Of a stretch of 64,000 nt of DNA, positions 1-8,717 are shown piece after piece. A program made the position numbers and the translations under genes. Each line of letters starts with the position of its first letter. Within the stretch, counting starts at the first letter, position 1. The notes beneath the pieces were generated by a model, which worked only from the letters and a program-made list of their open reading frames with translations, ran no database searches and was not told the DNA's origin. Source of the DNA: Ferrimonas senticii DSM 18821 (lineage in GTDB: Bacteria; Pseudomonadota; Gammaproteobacteria; Enterobacterales; Shewanellaceae); the NCBI RefSeq assembly GCF_000422665.1, contig NZ_AUGM01000012.1:1-64000 (forward strand), in the 5' to 3' direction.

Positions 1-25
1 AAATGATGATTTCTCGTTCCACGTG

Positions 26-80
26 AGTGCCCACACAGATTGTCTGACTAATTTTTAAAGAGCTTGTCTCGTTCGAGACA
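26..80 (-). promoter_or_regulatory. rRNA operon leader: boxB hairpin, boxA and boxC antitermination signals
   Basis: Reading leftward, the sequence holds a perfect 7-bp hairpin TGTCTCG-AA-CGAGACA (65-80, boxB-like). It is followed by GCTCTTTAAAAATT (50-63, boxA) and then a segment ending TGTGTGGGCACTC (boxC-like). This order and spacing match the E. coli rrn leader between the P2 promoter and 16S rRNA, where Nus factors assemble for antitermination and RNase III processing stems begin. The 16S gene itself must start just left of base 1 and is not in the window. Confidence 0.85.
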
Positions 81-88
81 GGACGCGA

Positions 89-117
89 ATCTTACGCTTC
101 CTATTTTTCACCGTCAA
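89..117 (-). promoter_or_regulatory. rRNA operon promoter, third (most downstream)
   Basis: On the minus strand there is a -35 TTGACG (112-117), a 17-bp spacer and a -10 TAAGAT (89-94), followed by the GC-rich TCGCGTCC. It lies directly upstream of the boxB/boxA leader. The GC-rich stretch after the -10 resembles the discriminator of stringently controlled promoters. Activity is inferred from the match only. Confidence 0.6.
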
Positions 118-195
118 GCAGAATTTCAAACTTTCTTACTTTCCGGTTTTCTTTAAGTTTTGAGCACTTCGCTTCAACTCTTAAAGAGGAGCGCC

Positions 196-223
196 ATTTT
201 ATTAAGTTAACTTCCGAAGTCAA
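196..223 (-). promoter_or_regulatory. rRNA operon promoter, second
   Basis: On the minus strand there is a -35 TTGACT (218-223), a 16-bp spacer and a -10 TAAAAT (196-201), followed by GGCGCTCC. Position and form fit a second tandem rrn promoter about 110 bp downstream of P1. Confidence 0.65.
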
Positions 224-310
224 GGACTTATTTTGAAAGTTTTCTTAGTGGCTGCTGCCTTATCAACCGTGACCAACCGCGTTACCGCTGTGCCCCGTCG
301 ATGGAGGCGC

Positions 311-338
311 ATTATAGGGAGCCGTTGAATTAGCGCAA
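311..338 (-). promoter_or_regulatory. rRNA operon P1-type promoter with GC-rich discriminator
   Basis: On the minus strand there is a -35 TTGCGC (333-338), a 16-bp spacer and a perfect -10 TATAAT (311-316), followed immediately by GCGCCTCCA. The stretch from the -10 into the discriminator is almost the E. coli rrn P1 sequence, the hallmark of ppGpp/DksA-controlled rRNA transcription. AT-rich DNA further upstream (about 340-400) could serve as an UP element. The promoter lies 75 bp downstream of the murI stop, the same murI-rrn order as at E. coli rrnB. Confidence 0.85.
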
Positions 339-413
339 GGCTATTTCGTAAATAAATTACCAAGCGTCGATTAATTCAACAAAACTAATCAAACCGCTAA
401 AAATTGCAGCAAG

Positions 414-1190
414 TTACGCGCAAAAACGCTGCACTGAATTAAAGCCAAAGCGAGCTAATGCCGTTATTAACGAAGTATTGGGTTCAGCCCCGGTGAAATA
501 AAAGCCGGCGGCCTGATTGTTCTTTGCTGAATTATTCGCCAGCAGTGCTAATACTCGTCTAGCAATCGCCGCTCCGGAGTCCACTAACTGCACCTTAGGA
601 CCCATTACCTCGGCGATCTCATCAGTTAATAGTGGGAAATGGGTGCAGCCCAAGATCACGGTGTCGACTTGCGGCTGCTGTAACGGCGCCAATACCCGGC
701 TTAGCCGTGCCATATCCACCGGCGCGCCGGAGAGTTTGGCCTCAGCCATCATCACCAGTTCACTGCTGCCTAAGCGCAAGACCTGACAGTCAGCGGCAAA
801 GTCGTTAATCAAATTATCGGTGTAACTGCGACGAACGGTGCCTGGGGTCGCTAACAAGGCGATGGTTTTAGTGCGGCTGATTTGTGCCGCCGGTTTAACG
901 GCCGGCACCACCCCGACAACCGGAATCGATAAGCGCTGGCGCAGTGGGGCTAACACTAAGGTACTGGCGCTATTGCAGGCGACCACCACCAAATCAATCG
1001 GGTGCTGAGCAACAAAGGCTTCGATCAAGCTGACGCAGCCATCGATCAACTCTTGCTCTGGCAGCTCGCCGTAAGGGAAGCGGCCATTATCTGCTAAGTA
1101 ATGGAGACACGCCTGCGGCAACACCGCAGCAATATGCTGCTGCACCGATAGACCACCAACGCCAGAATCAAATAGCAAGATTGAGCTCAT
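414..1190 (-). CDS. murI: Glutamate racemase
   Basis: Converts L-glutamate to D-glutamate for peptidoglycan precursors in the cytosol. The 258-residue product has the family's usual length. It shows the N-terminal substrate loop DSGVGG (8-13) and the two catalytic cysteines in ACNSAS (C72) and GCTHFPL (C182). I chose the ATG at 1190 because AGGTG lies 6 bases upstream; a GTG two codons earlier lacks a ribosome site. It lies just upstream of, and in the same direction as, the rRNA promoters at 89-338, and is divergent from trmA. The E. coli order trmA-btuB-murI-rrnB is kept except that btuB is absent. Confidence 0.95.
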   Translation of the reverse strand: MSSILLFDSGVGGLSVQQHIAAVLPQACLHYLADNGRFPYGELPEQELIDGCVSLIEAFVAQHPIDLVVVACNSASTLVLAPLRQRLSIPVVGVVPAVKPAAQISRTKTIALLATPGTVRRSYTDNLINDFAADCQVLRLGSSELVMMAEAKLSGAPVDMARLSRVLAPLQQPQVDTVILGCTHFPLLTDEIAEVMGPKVQLVDSGAAIARRVLALLANNSAKNNQAAGFYFTGAEPNTSLITALARFGFNSVQRFCA

Positions 1191-1335
1191 GAGCACCTAT
1201 ATAGATAGAATGAATAACAGAACGATTAACGGCGCAATTCTCACACAGCCGCGGTTTGCCACCAACAATTCTGGACTTGTGCGCACCGCTGGTTAGAATT
1301 TGCCCCCTTTGCAACACCATCCGCTTGGAGACCCT

Positions 1336-2427
1336 ATGGATCTGTCAGCCCTTGATCCCAAACACTATGACGCGCAACTGGCGGCCAAATGCGACCAGAT
1401 GCGTCAGCTTTTTGCCGACTACCAAACTCCTGAGCTGGAGGTGTTTCGCTCTGAGCCACAACACTACCGGATGCGTGCTGAGTTCCGCATTTGGCACGAC
1501 GGCGATGATCTGAACTACGTCATGTTCGATCAAGTTGAGCAAAAGCGTATTGCGGTAACCCAGTTCCTGCCAGCCAGCGCGCTGATCAACGAGTACATGC
1601 TGAAACTGCGCGAAGCGTTGATCCCCAATCCAACCCTGCGCTTTAAGCTATTCCAAGTCGACTTCCTCTCTACTTTAAGTGGCGAGCTGGTGATCAGTCT
1701 GATCTACCATCGTCAGTTGGATCAAAAGTGGCAAGATGAGATCAACCAACTGCGCAGCCAATGGGGCGAGCACGTCAGCTTTATCGGCCGCGCCCGCAAG
1801 CAGAAGGTAGTACTGGATCGCGACTACGTTGATGAAGTACTGCACGTGCACGGCAAACCGCTGCACTACCGTCAGGTGGAAAACAGCTTTACCCAGCCAA
1901 ACGGCAAAGTAGCCGAGCAGATGCTGGAGTGGGCAGTCGACGTAACCCGTGGCAGCCAAGGTGACCTGTTAGAGCTGTACTGCGGTAACGGCAACTTCTC
2001 ATTGGCGTTGGCGGATAACTTTGAACGCGTACTGGCGACCGAACTGGCTAAGCCATCGGTGGATGCGGCGCAACACAACATCGCCAAGAACCAGATCGAT
2101 AACGTCACCATCATCCGCATGTCGGCCGAAGACTTTACCGACGCGATGAACGGCGTACGTGAGTTCACTCGTCTGAAAGGCATCGATCTGAAAGCCTTTA
2201 ACTGCAATACCATCTTCGTTGATCCACCGCGTGCCGGTCTGGACTCAGAAACTGAAAAGATGGTGCAGGCTTACGAGCGGATCCTATACATCTCTTGTAA
2301 CCCAGAGACGCTGCTGGACAACCTCAAGACCCTTGGCGAGACCCACAACATTACTCGCCTGGCCCTGTTTGATCAGTTCCCATACACCCACCACATGGAA
2401 GCCGGTGTACTGCTAGAGCGTAAGTAA
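1336..2427 (+). CDS. trmA: tRNA (uracil-5-)-methyltransferase
   Basis: SAM-dependent enzyme making ribothymidine at position 54 of the tRNA T-loop. The 363-residue product matches the E. coli length (366). Visible marks are the SAM-site region [11 protein letters not shown], the [10 protein letters not shown] motif, the nucleophile C321 in SCNPETL and the general base E355 in HHMEAG near the C-terminus. The ATG at 1336 is preceded by GGAG at 1327-1330, so the 12 in-frame codons before it are probably untranslated. A TAGAAT element at 1294-1299 followed by a C-rich stretch could be its -10, but no good -35 is visible. A strong terminator follows. Confidence 0.95.
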   Translation: MDLSALDPKHYDAQLAAKCDQMRQLFADYQTPELEVFRSEPQHYRMRAEFRIWHDGDDLNYVMFDQVEQKRIAVTQFLPASALINEYMLKLREALIPNPTLRFKLFQVDFLSTLSGELVISLIYHRQLDQKWQDEINQLRSQWGEHVSFIGRARKQKVVLDRDYVDEVLHVHGKPLHYRQVENSFTQPNGKVAEQMLEWAVDVTRGSQGDLLELYCGNGNFSLALADNFERVLATELAKPSVDAAQHNIAKNQIDNVTIIRMSAEDFTDAMNGVREFTRLKGIDLKAFNCNTIFVDPPRAGLDSETEKMVQAYERILYISCNPETLLDNLKTLGETHNITRLALFDQFPYTHHMEAGVLLERK

Positions 2428-2444
2428 CGCCAAGCCACATAATA

Positions 2445-2474
2445 CAATCCCGCCAAATGGCGGGATTGTTGTTT
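2445..2474 (+). terminator. Intrinsic terminator of trmA
   Basis: Perfect 10-bp stem CAATCCCGCC / GGCGGGATTG with loop AAAT, followed by TTGTTTT. It sits between the convergent trmA and secF genes. Confidence 0.85.
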
Positions 2475-2479
2475 TGCGG

Positions 2480-3376
2480 TTACGGCAGATCGTCAATCAG
2501 TTCTACTGGTGGCTGGTAGTGTTCTGGGCTTAAGCCCAGCAACTCCTGCACCGTCGAGGCGATGGTGACCGATGACCAGGTACCGGTGACTACGCCGGCA
2601 AACAGGGTGATCGAAAAGCCATACAGCGCTTCCCCACCAAGCAACAGCAAGCAGCCGATGGTAAACAGGGTGGTACCAGCGGTGATCAAGGTGCGGGAGA
2701 AAGTCGCCGCCACCGCCAGATCGGTGCTGGCGTAGATGCTGTCATTCGGCCGTGCTTTAAGTACTTCGCGGAGGCGATCGGCAATCACGATCGAATCATT
2801 CAACGAATAGCCAATCACCGCCAGCATACCGGCAATCACATTCAGGTCGAGTTTAACCCCCAGTACCGCCAGTAGTCCCAAAGTCAAAATGGTGTCGTGC
2901 AGCAGCGAGGCGATGGCCGCCAACGCCAAGCGCCATTCAAACCGCAGCGCCAGATAAACCATGATCGACAATGACGCCGCCAGCAACGCCAAACCACCTT
3001 GGTTATACAGCTCTTCGCCCACTTGCGGGCCAATCACCGTCGCCTGCAGCAGCTGTACCGGCAACCCCAGTTGCTGACTTAATAGCGCGACTACTTGATG
3101 CGGATCTGACAGCGCCGCACCTGCAGGCAATAACAGTTGCCAACTGCCCGGTTCGCTGCCGGCTTTTAGGGTCAGCAGTTGCGCCAACTGGCCACTGAGC
3201 AGCCCTTGCAGTTCGGTGGCGCTGGCCAAGGTGGCCATACTGACCTCGATAACCGTACCACCGGTAAAATCGATGCTCAGTGCCAAACCATAATGCCAAA
3301 TGGCCAGCAGGCTCAGCAGCACCAACAGCAACGAGCCGAATAAACCGCCATAGCGGATCTGAGTTAATGATTTCAT
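2480..3376 (-). CDS. secF: Protein translocase subunit SecF
   Basis: Inner-membrane partner of SecD that uses the proton motive force to help release exported proteins on the periplasmic side. The 298-residue product has an N-terminal membrane segment (about 13-33), the family signature SIDFTGGT, a periplasmic domain, and a five-helix C-terminal half with VIGYSLNDSIVIADR. The start at 3376 is set by GGAG 8 bases upstream. It follows secD by 13 bp, so the two form one unit. It is slightly shorter than E. coli SecF (323). Confidence 0.95.
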   Translation of the reverse strand: MKSLTQIRYGGLFGSLLLVLLSLLAIWHYGLALSIDFTGGTVIEVSMATLASATELQGLLSGQLAQLLTLKAGSEPGSWQLLLPAGAALSDPHQVVALLSQQLGLPVQLLQATVIGPQVGEELYNQGGLALLAASLSIMVYLALRFEWRLALAAIASLLHDTILTLGLLAVLGVKLDLNVIAGMLAVIGYSLNDSIVIADRLREVLKARPNDSIYASTDLAVAATFSRTLITAGTTLFTIGCLLLLGGEALYGFSITLFAGVVTGTWSSVTIASTVQELLGLSPEHYQPPVELIDDLP

Positions 3377-3389
3377 GATCAACACTCCG

Positions 3390-5204
3390 TTAAATCTTCA
3401 GTGCTCGGCGGGAGTCACGACCCCACAGCGGATTAATGATGGCGCGAGTCCCCCAGATCCCACAGATCATGCTCGACAGCAGACCTAGGATCAGCGTGGT
3501 CGCGAAGCCCTGTAGCGGCCCCGAACCAATGCCATACAGGCACAGCGCTGAGATCAAGGTGGTGATGTTGGCATCAAAGATGGTGGTAAAGGCCGAGCGA
3601 TAGCCAAAGTCGATGGCCACGGCTAACGATGCCCCCTGTCGCAGGCGGTCGCGGATCCGCTCGAAGATCAGCACGTTGGTATCCACCGCCATCCCCACGG
3701 TCAGCACTAAACCGGCGATCCCCGGCAGCGTCAGCACCGCCCCAGGCAACAGCACCAGCAAACCGATCTGCATCACTAAGTTGGCGGCCAGAGCGACAAT
3801 CGCCACCCAACCAAAGCGGCGATACCACAGCATCATAAACAGCGCCATGCCAGCCATACCCAGCGCCAAGGCACTGATCCCCGCTTCGATATTCTGCGCC
3901 CCCAAAGTCGGGCCAATCGCCCGCTCTTCAACAATCTGAATCGGCGCGGTCAAAGCACCAGAGCGCAGCAGCAACGCCAGCTCCTGCGCCTCAGCGGCAC
4001 TGTCGAGGCCAGTGATCACAAAGGCATTCGCCAGAGCACTGTTGATGGTGGCAACGTTGATCACCGAATCCTGAGGTCGCAGCTGATCGTTCGCTCCCAG
4101 TTGATACTCGGTGTATACCGTCGCCATTGGCTGACCGATATGCTGGCGACTGAAGTCCAGCATCTGCTCAGCACCGATGCCATCCAAGCGCACCTCAACC
4201 TGCGGCTGCCCCATCTCGCCCATGCTGCTGCGGGCATCGACAATGTGATCGCCGGACAACACCGGCTGGCGCATCATCCGTACCGGATTACCGTAGCGAT
4301 CTTGCAGCACCATCGAGCCACTGCTGCTGGCTTCATAAAAGGCCAGCGAGGCGGTGGCGCCAATAACGCTTTTCGCTTGTTTAGGGTCATGTACCCCGGG
4401 CAGCTCGATGCGAATGTGCTCGCGACCTTGACGTTGCACACTGGCCTCAACAATCCCCAGCTCGCCGATGCGGTTGCGCAAAATGGCGATGTTTTGCGTC
4501 ATTGCCGACTGAGTCTGTGCCAGCAGTTCGGTTTCACTCAAGCTCAGTAAGGTACGGCCATCTTGCTGCTGTTGCTGCCATTGGTTGGGATACTTGGCCA
4601 ACACGCTATCCAGCAACGCTTGTCGCTGTTGTGGCTGACCGCTCAGTGCCAGTTGCGTCGACGACAGCGCCCGCACCGTCACCCCGCGAAGGCGCTGCTT
4701 ACGGAACTCACTGCGCAGTTCATTGACCATCGCATCGGTGTATTTGCCATAGACCGCATCCAGATCGACATACAGCAGCAGTTGCACCCCGCCACGCAAG
4801 TCCAAGCCCAACTTCACCGGCTCTGCACCAATCTTGCTAAACCATGCCGGTGCCGCGGATTGATACTGAACGGTGATTTCGGCTTGATCCGCCAGCGTCT
4901 GGGTTAATAGTTTTTTCGCCTGTTGTTGCGCCTCAATATCGGCAAAGGTCAGCACCAATTGTTCATCGTTCTGGGTGAGCGAAGTCGCGGGCAGTTGTTG
5001 CTGCTCAAGCAGTTGCTCCACCTCGGCTAAGCTGACCAACTGGTCACGCTTGGCATGCACTCCTAACGCCGGCATGTCGCCGTAAAAACTGGGGATCGCT
5101 TGCAGCAGCAAGGTCAGTAGCATCAGCAGCAACAGCGCCGACTGCCAGCGGCTGATGCGGTTTAAGGTGGCTGGATTGCCAGCACGCTTACGGGAATTAG
5201 TCAT
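3390..5204 (-). CDS. secD: Protein translocase subunit SecD
   Basis: Large partner of SecF in the Sec accessory complex. The 604-residue product has an N-terminal membrane helix (about 25-40), the P1 periplasmic region with LGLDLRGGV, and a C-terminal five-helix bundle with VDTNVLIFERIRD, which holds the proton-relay aspartate. The ATG at 5204 is one base after the stop of the upstream DedA-type gene, and its GGGGAGG ribosome site lies inside that gene's last codons, so translation is coupled. The usual partners tgt-yajC are not here. This may be a second, detached secDF copy; that is an inference. Confidence 0.93.
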   Translation of the reverse strand: MTNSRKRAGNPATLNRISRWQSALLLLMLLTLLLQAIPSFYGDMPALGVHAKRDQLVSLAEVEQLLEQQQLPATSLTQNDEQLVLTFADIEAQQQAKKLLTQTLADQAEITVQYQSAAPAWFSKIGAEPVKLGLDLRGGVQLLLYVDLDAVYGKYTDAMVNELRSEFRKQRLRGVTVRALSSTQLALSGQPQQRQALLDSVLAKYPNQWQQQQQDGRTLLSLSETELLAQTQSAMTQNIAILRNRIGELGIVEASVQRQGREHIRIELPGVHDPKQAKSVIGATASLAFYEASSSGSMVLQDRYGNPVRMMRQPVLSGDHIVDARSSMGEMGQPQVEVRLDGIGAEQMLDFSRQHIGQPMATVYTEYQLGANDQLRPQDSVINVATINSALANAFVITGLDSAAEAQELALLLRSGALTAPIQIVEERAIGPTLGAQNIEAGISALALGMAGMALFMMLWYRRFGWVAIVALAANLVMQIGLLVLLPGAVLTLPGIAGLVLTVGMAVDTNVLIFERIRDRLRQGASLAVAIDFGYRSAFTTIFDANITTLISALCLYGIGSGPLQGFATTLILGLLSSMICGIWGTRAIINPLWGRDSRRALKI

Positions 5205-5205
5205 C

Positions 5206-5877
5206 TTAAGCCTCCCCTGCGACACGGCGCATCGCCAAACGCCGATAGCGCAGCCAAGCGGCAGCCAGCAACGCCAACAACAAGGTCAGCATCGGTGCCA
5301 GCATCAACGCCATGGTGATGACGCGGCTAATCGGCTCTGGCAGTAATGGCAGCAAAAAACCTAATCCGGCCAATAGGCACACCCACAACAGCGCGCTTAG
5401 CCACGCGAACCACTGAAACTGGCTCTGACTCTGCAAGCGAGCGCCCATCATCATTGGCGTAAGCGAGCGGGCACCGGGAATAAAGCGAGCGCAAAACAGA
5501 GCCAGCAAACCGTGATGCTCAAGCAGGCTATCGACCCGCTGCATCGACTGCGGCGACACCTTGGCCAACCAACGCTGCACCACCGGCAACCGCTGCAGCC
5601 ACCGTCCTTGCAGAAATGCCAGAGCACTGCCAGTAGCAGCGGCAATCACCAGTAGCGGCGCAATCAGAAACGGTTCCAACACCCCAAGGGCTGCCAGAGT
5701 GCCTGACAGCACCACAACGCTGTCACAGGGCAGCGGCGCCGCCGGCAGGAAGGCGCTTTCGAGCCAGATGAAAAGGGTAATAATTAGGTAGATCAAGCTG
5801 GCACTGCCCGGAGCGAGCAGCACCGCAACGTCCTGATCCCATAAGGCGATCAGAACCTGCTGAATAGTTTCGAACAT
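5206..5877 (-). CDS. DedA/VTT-family inner-membrane protein
   Basis: DedA proteins are membrane transporters linked to lipid-carrier recycling and envelope homeostasis; the substrate of this one cannot be read from sequence. The 223-residue product shows the conserved DedA core: an ESAFLPAAPLPCDSV re-entrant loop near 41-55, and FCARFIPGARSLTP followed by MMMGA in the middle. Several hydrophobic segments surround these. The start at 5877 has GGAG 7 bases upstream. It is translationally coupled to secD, an unusual partnership. Confidence 0.85.
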   Translation of the reverse strand: MFETIQQVLIALWDQDVAVLLAPGSASLIYLIITLFIWLESAFLPAAPLPCDSVVVLSGTLAALGVLEPFLIAPLLVIAAATGSALAFLQGRWLQRLPVVQRWLAKVSPQSMQRVDSLLEHHGLLALFCARFIPGARSLTPMMMGARLQSQSQFQWFAWLSALLWVCLLAGLGFLLPLLPEPISRVITMALMLAPMLTLLLALLAAAWLRYRRLAMRRVAGEA

Positions 5878-5932
5878 GGAGACTCCATCTATCGACCAAC
5901 AAAAAAGGGTTGTTTATGGCGATAGCGGGAGA

Positions 5933-6310
5933 TCAGCGGCTGTGAATAAACCGATATTGGAGGTTTGACTCTTGCCAACCGGCGAGTCGATGGCTGGGGC
6001 TCAACAGATAACGGCGCGGCAGCAACACCGGCAGTCGCACCAACGCCAACAGCATGGCGATAGTCATCAACACCAGCGGCCAACTGTTGGGCAGTTTCGG
6101 TTTTAACTTTTGTTCGGATTGCGGCCCGCGGGGGCTGGCCAGTTGCGATAAGGTCGCATCCAACGACAGATCGGGACGACTGTCGTGACCGGCCAATACC
6201 GATTGCGGTGCTTGCAGTAAATCTTGGCTGAGCAGCGTCGTGGTATTGCCCAGCAGCAATACCATCAGCAGCGTCATCATCAGTGGCAGTCGTTGGATCA
6301 ACTGTCGCAT
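5933..6310 (-). CDS. Small membrane protein of unknown function
   Basis: The 125-residue product is not recognised. It has a hydrophobic N-terminus (about 9-24), which may be a signal peptide or anchor, a polar stretch of about 45 residues, a second hydrophobic segment near 78-97 and a basic C-terminal tail. The start at 6310 has AGGAAA 7-8 bases upstream. It begins 65 bp after the stop of nnrS on the same strand and may be co-transcribed with it, which would suggest a link to nitrogen-oxide stress. That is context only. Confidence 0.55.
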   Translation of the reverse strand: MRQLIQRLPLMMTLLMVLLLGNTTTLLSQDLLQAPQSVLAGHDSRPDLSLDATLSQLASPRGPQSEQKLKPKLPNSWPLVLMTIAMLLALVRLPVLLPRRYLLSPSHRLAGWQESNLQYRFIHSR

Positions 6311-6375
6311 GCCAAGTTTCCTAATTAATCTGCTGCCGATGCTAGCGCTTCACAACGAAAAATCCAGCGATTTTA

Positions 6376-7581
6376 TTAGCCAGAGCGACCATCAATCCGC
6401 GGTGAGGCCAATAACCGCCAGTAGTGCCACACAAACCAAGCAAACGCCAAACACCACAAGGTCGCCGCAGTCCACAACCAGCCGGTGGTGTTGGCCGGCG
6501 ACAACAGCGGCAGTACCGCCCGCACTAACGAGGCTGCCGCCAGCGCTAAGAACGCCGGTGCCATATTTGGCCCGTCGTAGATATTACGGCCGGTATGACC
6601 CAACGACACCCGACTGATCATCGACAGACAGATGCTGGCCATGGTGCCGATGGCAAACAGGTGCAATAGCTGCCGTTCCAACAGCGGATCGCCAACATGA
6701 TAGGCCATGAGAATCAGCGTCACAGGCAGCAACCAATAACTCAGATGCAGCGACCACAGCAGCGGCTCTTTGCGGGTTTTCAGCGGATACCAGCGGCTGC
6801 AACGGATCAGTTGCAGTACGCCTGCTGTCAACAACACCAACCCTTTGACTGGCAAGCTCATAAACGGCCATACCGCATTGATCAGCAGCAACAGCAACAG
6901 TGGCGGTAACGTCCACTCGACCCATGGCAGATCGGGCTTACGCTGCAATTGCAGCCGTGCAGCAGTGAAGAATGGGATCACCCGCCCACCCATGATGGTG
7001 ATCAGCAGCGCCAACCACCAGATCATCCCCAGCCAGATCTGCAAACTTAACGATAAGTTGTGATTGGCCAGCGCCCAGTAGCTCAGCAGATTCACTGCCG
7101 CTGCTACCACCAACAGGATGGGGAAGACGATATTGCGCCACTGCCGTACCCGCAGCATCACCTGCGCCAACTTACCCGCCACCACCAGCAGAAACGCCAC
7201 ATCCAATGACGCCGGAACCCACAATGGTAGCGGCAATAACAACGTCAGCCGTGCCCCCGCCCACAGGCCAACCACCGCCGCCAACTTCGCGCCGGTTAAT
7301 GCCGGTTGATTGGTCCAGTTTTTCGAGGCAGTCAGCAGAAAACCGGCAACCACCGCCATCGCAAAGCCAAACAGCATCTCATGCGGGTGCCACCACAACG
7401 GCACCACTGTGGCAAAAAACTGCTGATTGAAGGGCGCGTACTGCGGATAAAACCACGCCGTCAGCCACAGCGGGATAGCGATCAATGCCCACACCGCCGC
7501 CAGCAAGAAAAATGGCCGAAAGCCCAGTCGCAACAGCGCCGGAGTAGTATCAATCTTACGGGGATCTTCAATATTCAACAT
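6376..7581 (-). CDS. nnrS: NnrS family protein (nitric oxide stress)
   Basis: NnrS proteins are polytopic haem- and copper-containing membrane proteins that ease the cell's response to nitric oxide. The 401-residue product has about twelve hydrophobic segments. It shows family signatures WWHPHEMLFGFA near the second helix, GGRVIPFFT in the middle, and HLFAIGTMA followed by MISRVSLGHTGR in the last third; the histidines are likely metal ligands. A candidate NsrR operator directly abuts the start codon. No strong ribosome site is seen before the ATG at 7581. Confidence 0.9.
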   Translation of the reverse strand: MLNIEDPRKIDTTPALLRLGFRPFFLLAAVWALIAIPLWLTAWFYPQYAPFNQQFFATVVPLWWHPHEMLFGFAMAVVAGFLLTASKNWTNQPALTGAKLAAVVGLWAGARLTLLLPLPLWVPASLDVAFLLVVAGKLAQVMLRVRQWRNIVFPILLVVAAAVNLLSYWALANHNLSLSLQIWLGMIWWLALLITIMGGRVIPFFTAARLQLQRKPDLPWVEWTLPPLLLLLLINAVWPFMSLPVKGLVLLTAGVLQLIRCSRWYPLKTRKEPLLWSLHLSYWLLPVTLILMAYHVGDPLLERQLLHLFAIGTMASICLSMISRVSLGHTGRNIYDGPNMAPAFLALAAASLVRAVLPLLSPANTTGWLWTAATLWCLAFAWFVWHYWRLLASPRIDGRSG

Positions 7582-7604
7582 AAGTTGTATTTTTAATACA
7601 GCAT
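7582..7604 (-). promoter_or_regulatory. Candidate NsrR operator upstream of nnrS
   Basis: Two 11-bp half-sites flank a single T: AAGTTGTATTT (7582-7592) and TAATACAGCAT (7594-7604). The known NsrR site is an 11-1-11 inverted repeat built on AAGATGYATTT. The left half differs at one position and the right half keeps most of the core. Its position against the nnrS start codon fits repression relieved by nitric oxide, as described for nnrS in other gammaproteobacteria. Confidence 0.7.
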
Positions 7605-7629
7605 AGTGGCGAGCACTATAAACCAGACT

Positions 7630-7809
7630 TTATACCAATTCACTTAAGTAAATGGTCTATCTATTGCGAAGGGGAAATCGTCTCAATCAAGGCACTCAAC
7701 GCCGCTGCTAGTGGCTCTACCAGTAAGTTGAGTAACGCCGAGTGAGGCCCGATTTTGCAACAAGTGCTAACCAGCAATAGTGATCAGATATTTAGGTGAA
7801 TTGGCATTA
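7630..7809. mobile_element. MITE-like palindromic element (about 180 bp)
   Basis: The ends are inverted repeats: CCAATTCACTTAA (7635-7647) and TTAGGTGAATTGG (7792-7804), 12 of 13 bases matching. Inside are nested complementary blocks: CTATTGC (7660-7666) with GCAATAG (7774-7780), and ACTCAAC with GTTGAGT near the middle. The whole can fold into one long imperfect hairpin, and there is no reading frame. It resembles short non-autonomous elements common in Shewanella and relatives, but I cannot search for other copies. It accounts for most of the 324-bp gap between nnrS and fabR. Confidence 0.6.
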
Positions 7810-7841
7810 CAGCAAGCGTAGTGAAGATCAGCGTCAACCAG

Positions 7842-7888
7842 CCAAAAAGCAAAACGCCCCAGTGATCGCGGCCGATCTCTGGGGCGTT
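7842..7888 (-). terminator. Terminator of fabR
   Basis: On the minus strand a 10-bp stem AACGCCCCAG / CTGGGGCGTT encloses a 16-base loop and is followed by TTGCTTTTTGG. It lies 18 bp past the fabR stop. Confidence 0.8.
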
Positions 7889-7905
7889 GTGGCATCGCTG
7901 CAACC

Positions 7906-8538
7906 TTACATTGGCTGCAATTTTTGCGCGAAACGTTTACTGGTTGGCAGCGTCTCCCCGCCCACCGACAGCATTGCCACCTGTAAGATAAGTCGCTCGG
8001 TCAGCAACTTGCGCTCTTTGCGATTCATATCCAGCGCTTCCGAACCCGAGGCAAACACCAACACCACCATCGCTTCTGCTTGGGCGTAAGCCAGCTTTTG
8101 ATCGACGTTAGAGCGCTGCATCACGTAGTCGGTCAGTTCGTCGGTAAAGTGGCGAATCTCGCGATTTACCGCCGCCCGAAATGCCGCCGAGGTGCCACTG
8201 CGCTCACGCAGCAATAAGCGAAACACGTTTGGATGCTCGTCCACGAACTCCATAAAGATCTGGATCGAGGCGGAGATAATGCTGCCGCCCTGCTCTGCCC
8301 GCTGCCGCCCTTTGCGCATCAACTGACGCAGAGTCAATCCGCCTTCGTCGACCATGGTTAGGCCAAGCTCTTCCATATCTTTAAAGTGGCGATAGAACGA
8401 CGTTGGGGCAATGCCCGCTTCGCGCGCCACTTCGCGCAAGCTCAAACTAGAGAAACTGCGCTCGCTGCTAAGCTGATTAAAGGCCGCATCCACCAAGGCG
8501 CGGCGAGTCTTTTCTTTTTGTTGTGCTCGGATCCCCAT
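7906..8538 (-). CDS. fabR: Unsaturated fatty acid biosynthesis repressor FabR
   Basis: TetR-family repressor that senses the saturated/unsaturated acyl balance. The 210-residue product begins [20 protein letters not shown], nearly the E. coli FabR N-terminus, with the helix-turn-helix [18 protein letters not shown] around residues 35-53. The start at 8538 is fixed by this homology and by AGGTGG 8 bases upstream; the reading frame stays open 46 codons further but that part is not FabR-like. It is divergent from the desaturase gene, whose promoter carries a matching palindrome. Confidence 0.95.
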   Translation of the reverse strand: MGIRAQQKEKTRRALVDAAFNQLSSERSFSSLSLREVAREAGIAPTSFYRHFKDMEELGLTMVDEGGLTLRQLMRKGRQRAEQGGSIISASIQIFMEFVDEHPNVFRLLLRERSGTSAAFRAAVNREIRHFTDELTDYVMQRSNVDQKLAYAQAEAMVVLVFASGSEALDMNRKERKLLTERLILQVAMLSVGGETLPTSKRFAQKLQPM

Positions 8539-8717
8539 TGGATACCACCTAATCTGAAAACTGGATGATAGTAGCGCTATCAGCAGGTTATTGCAGCCCA
8601 GCGGCGCACTTCTGTTGCGCTTTTGTGACGGTTTCGCCGCCATCCGAGCGATGTCAGCTCGCAATAATGCTGGCACTCGATGCTGCCATTCAGCGTGATG
8701 ATTGATCCTTAGTCGAC

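Noticed and set aside
8539-8676. 46-residue N-terminal extension of FabR
   Set aside because: The extension does not resemble TetR proteins; the FabR start MGIRAQQ at 8538 has a good ribosome site.
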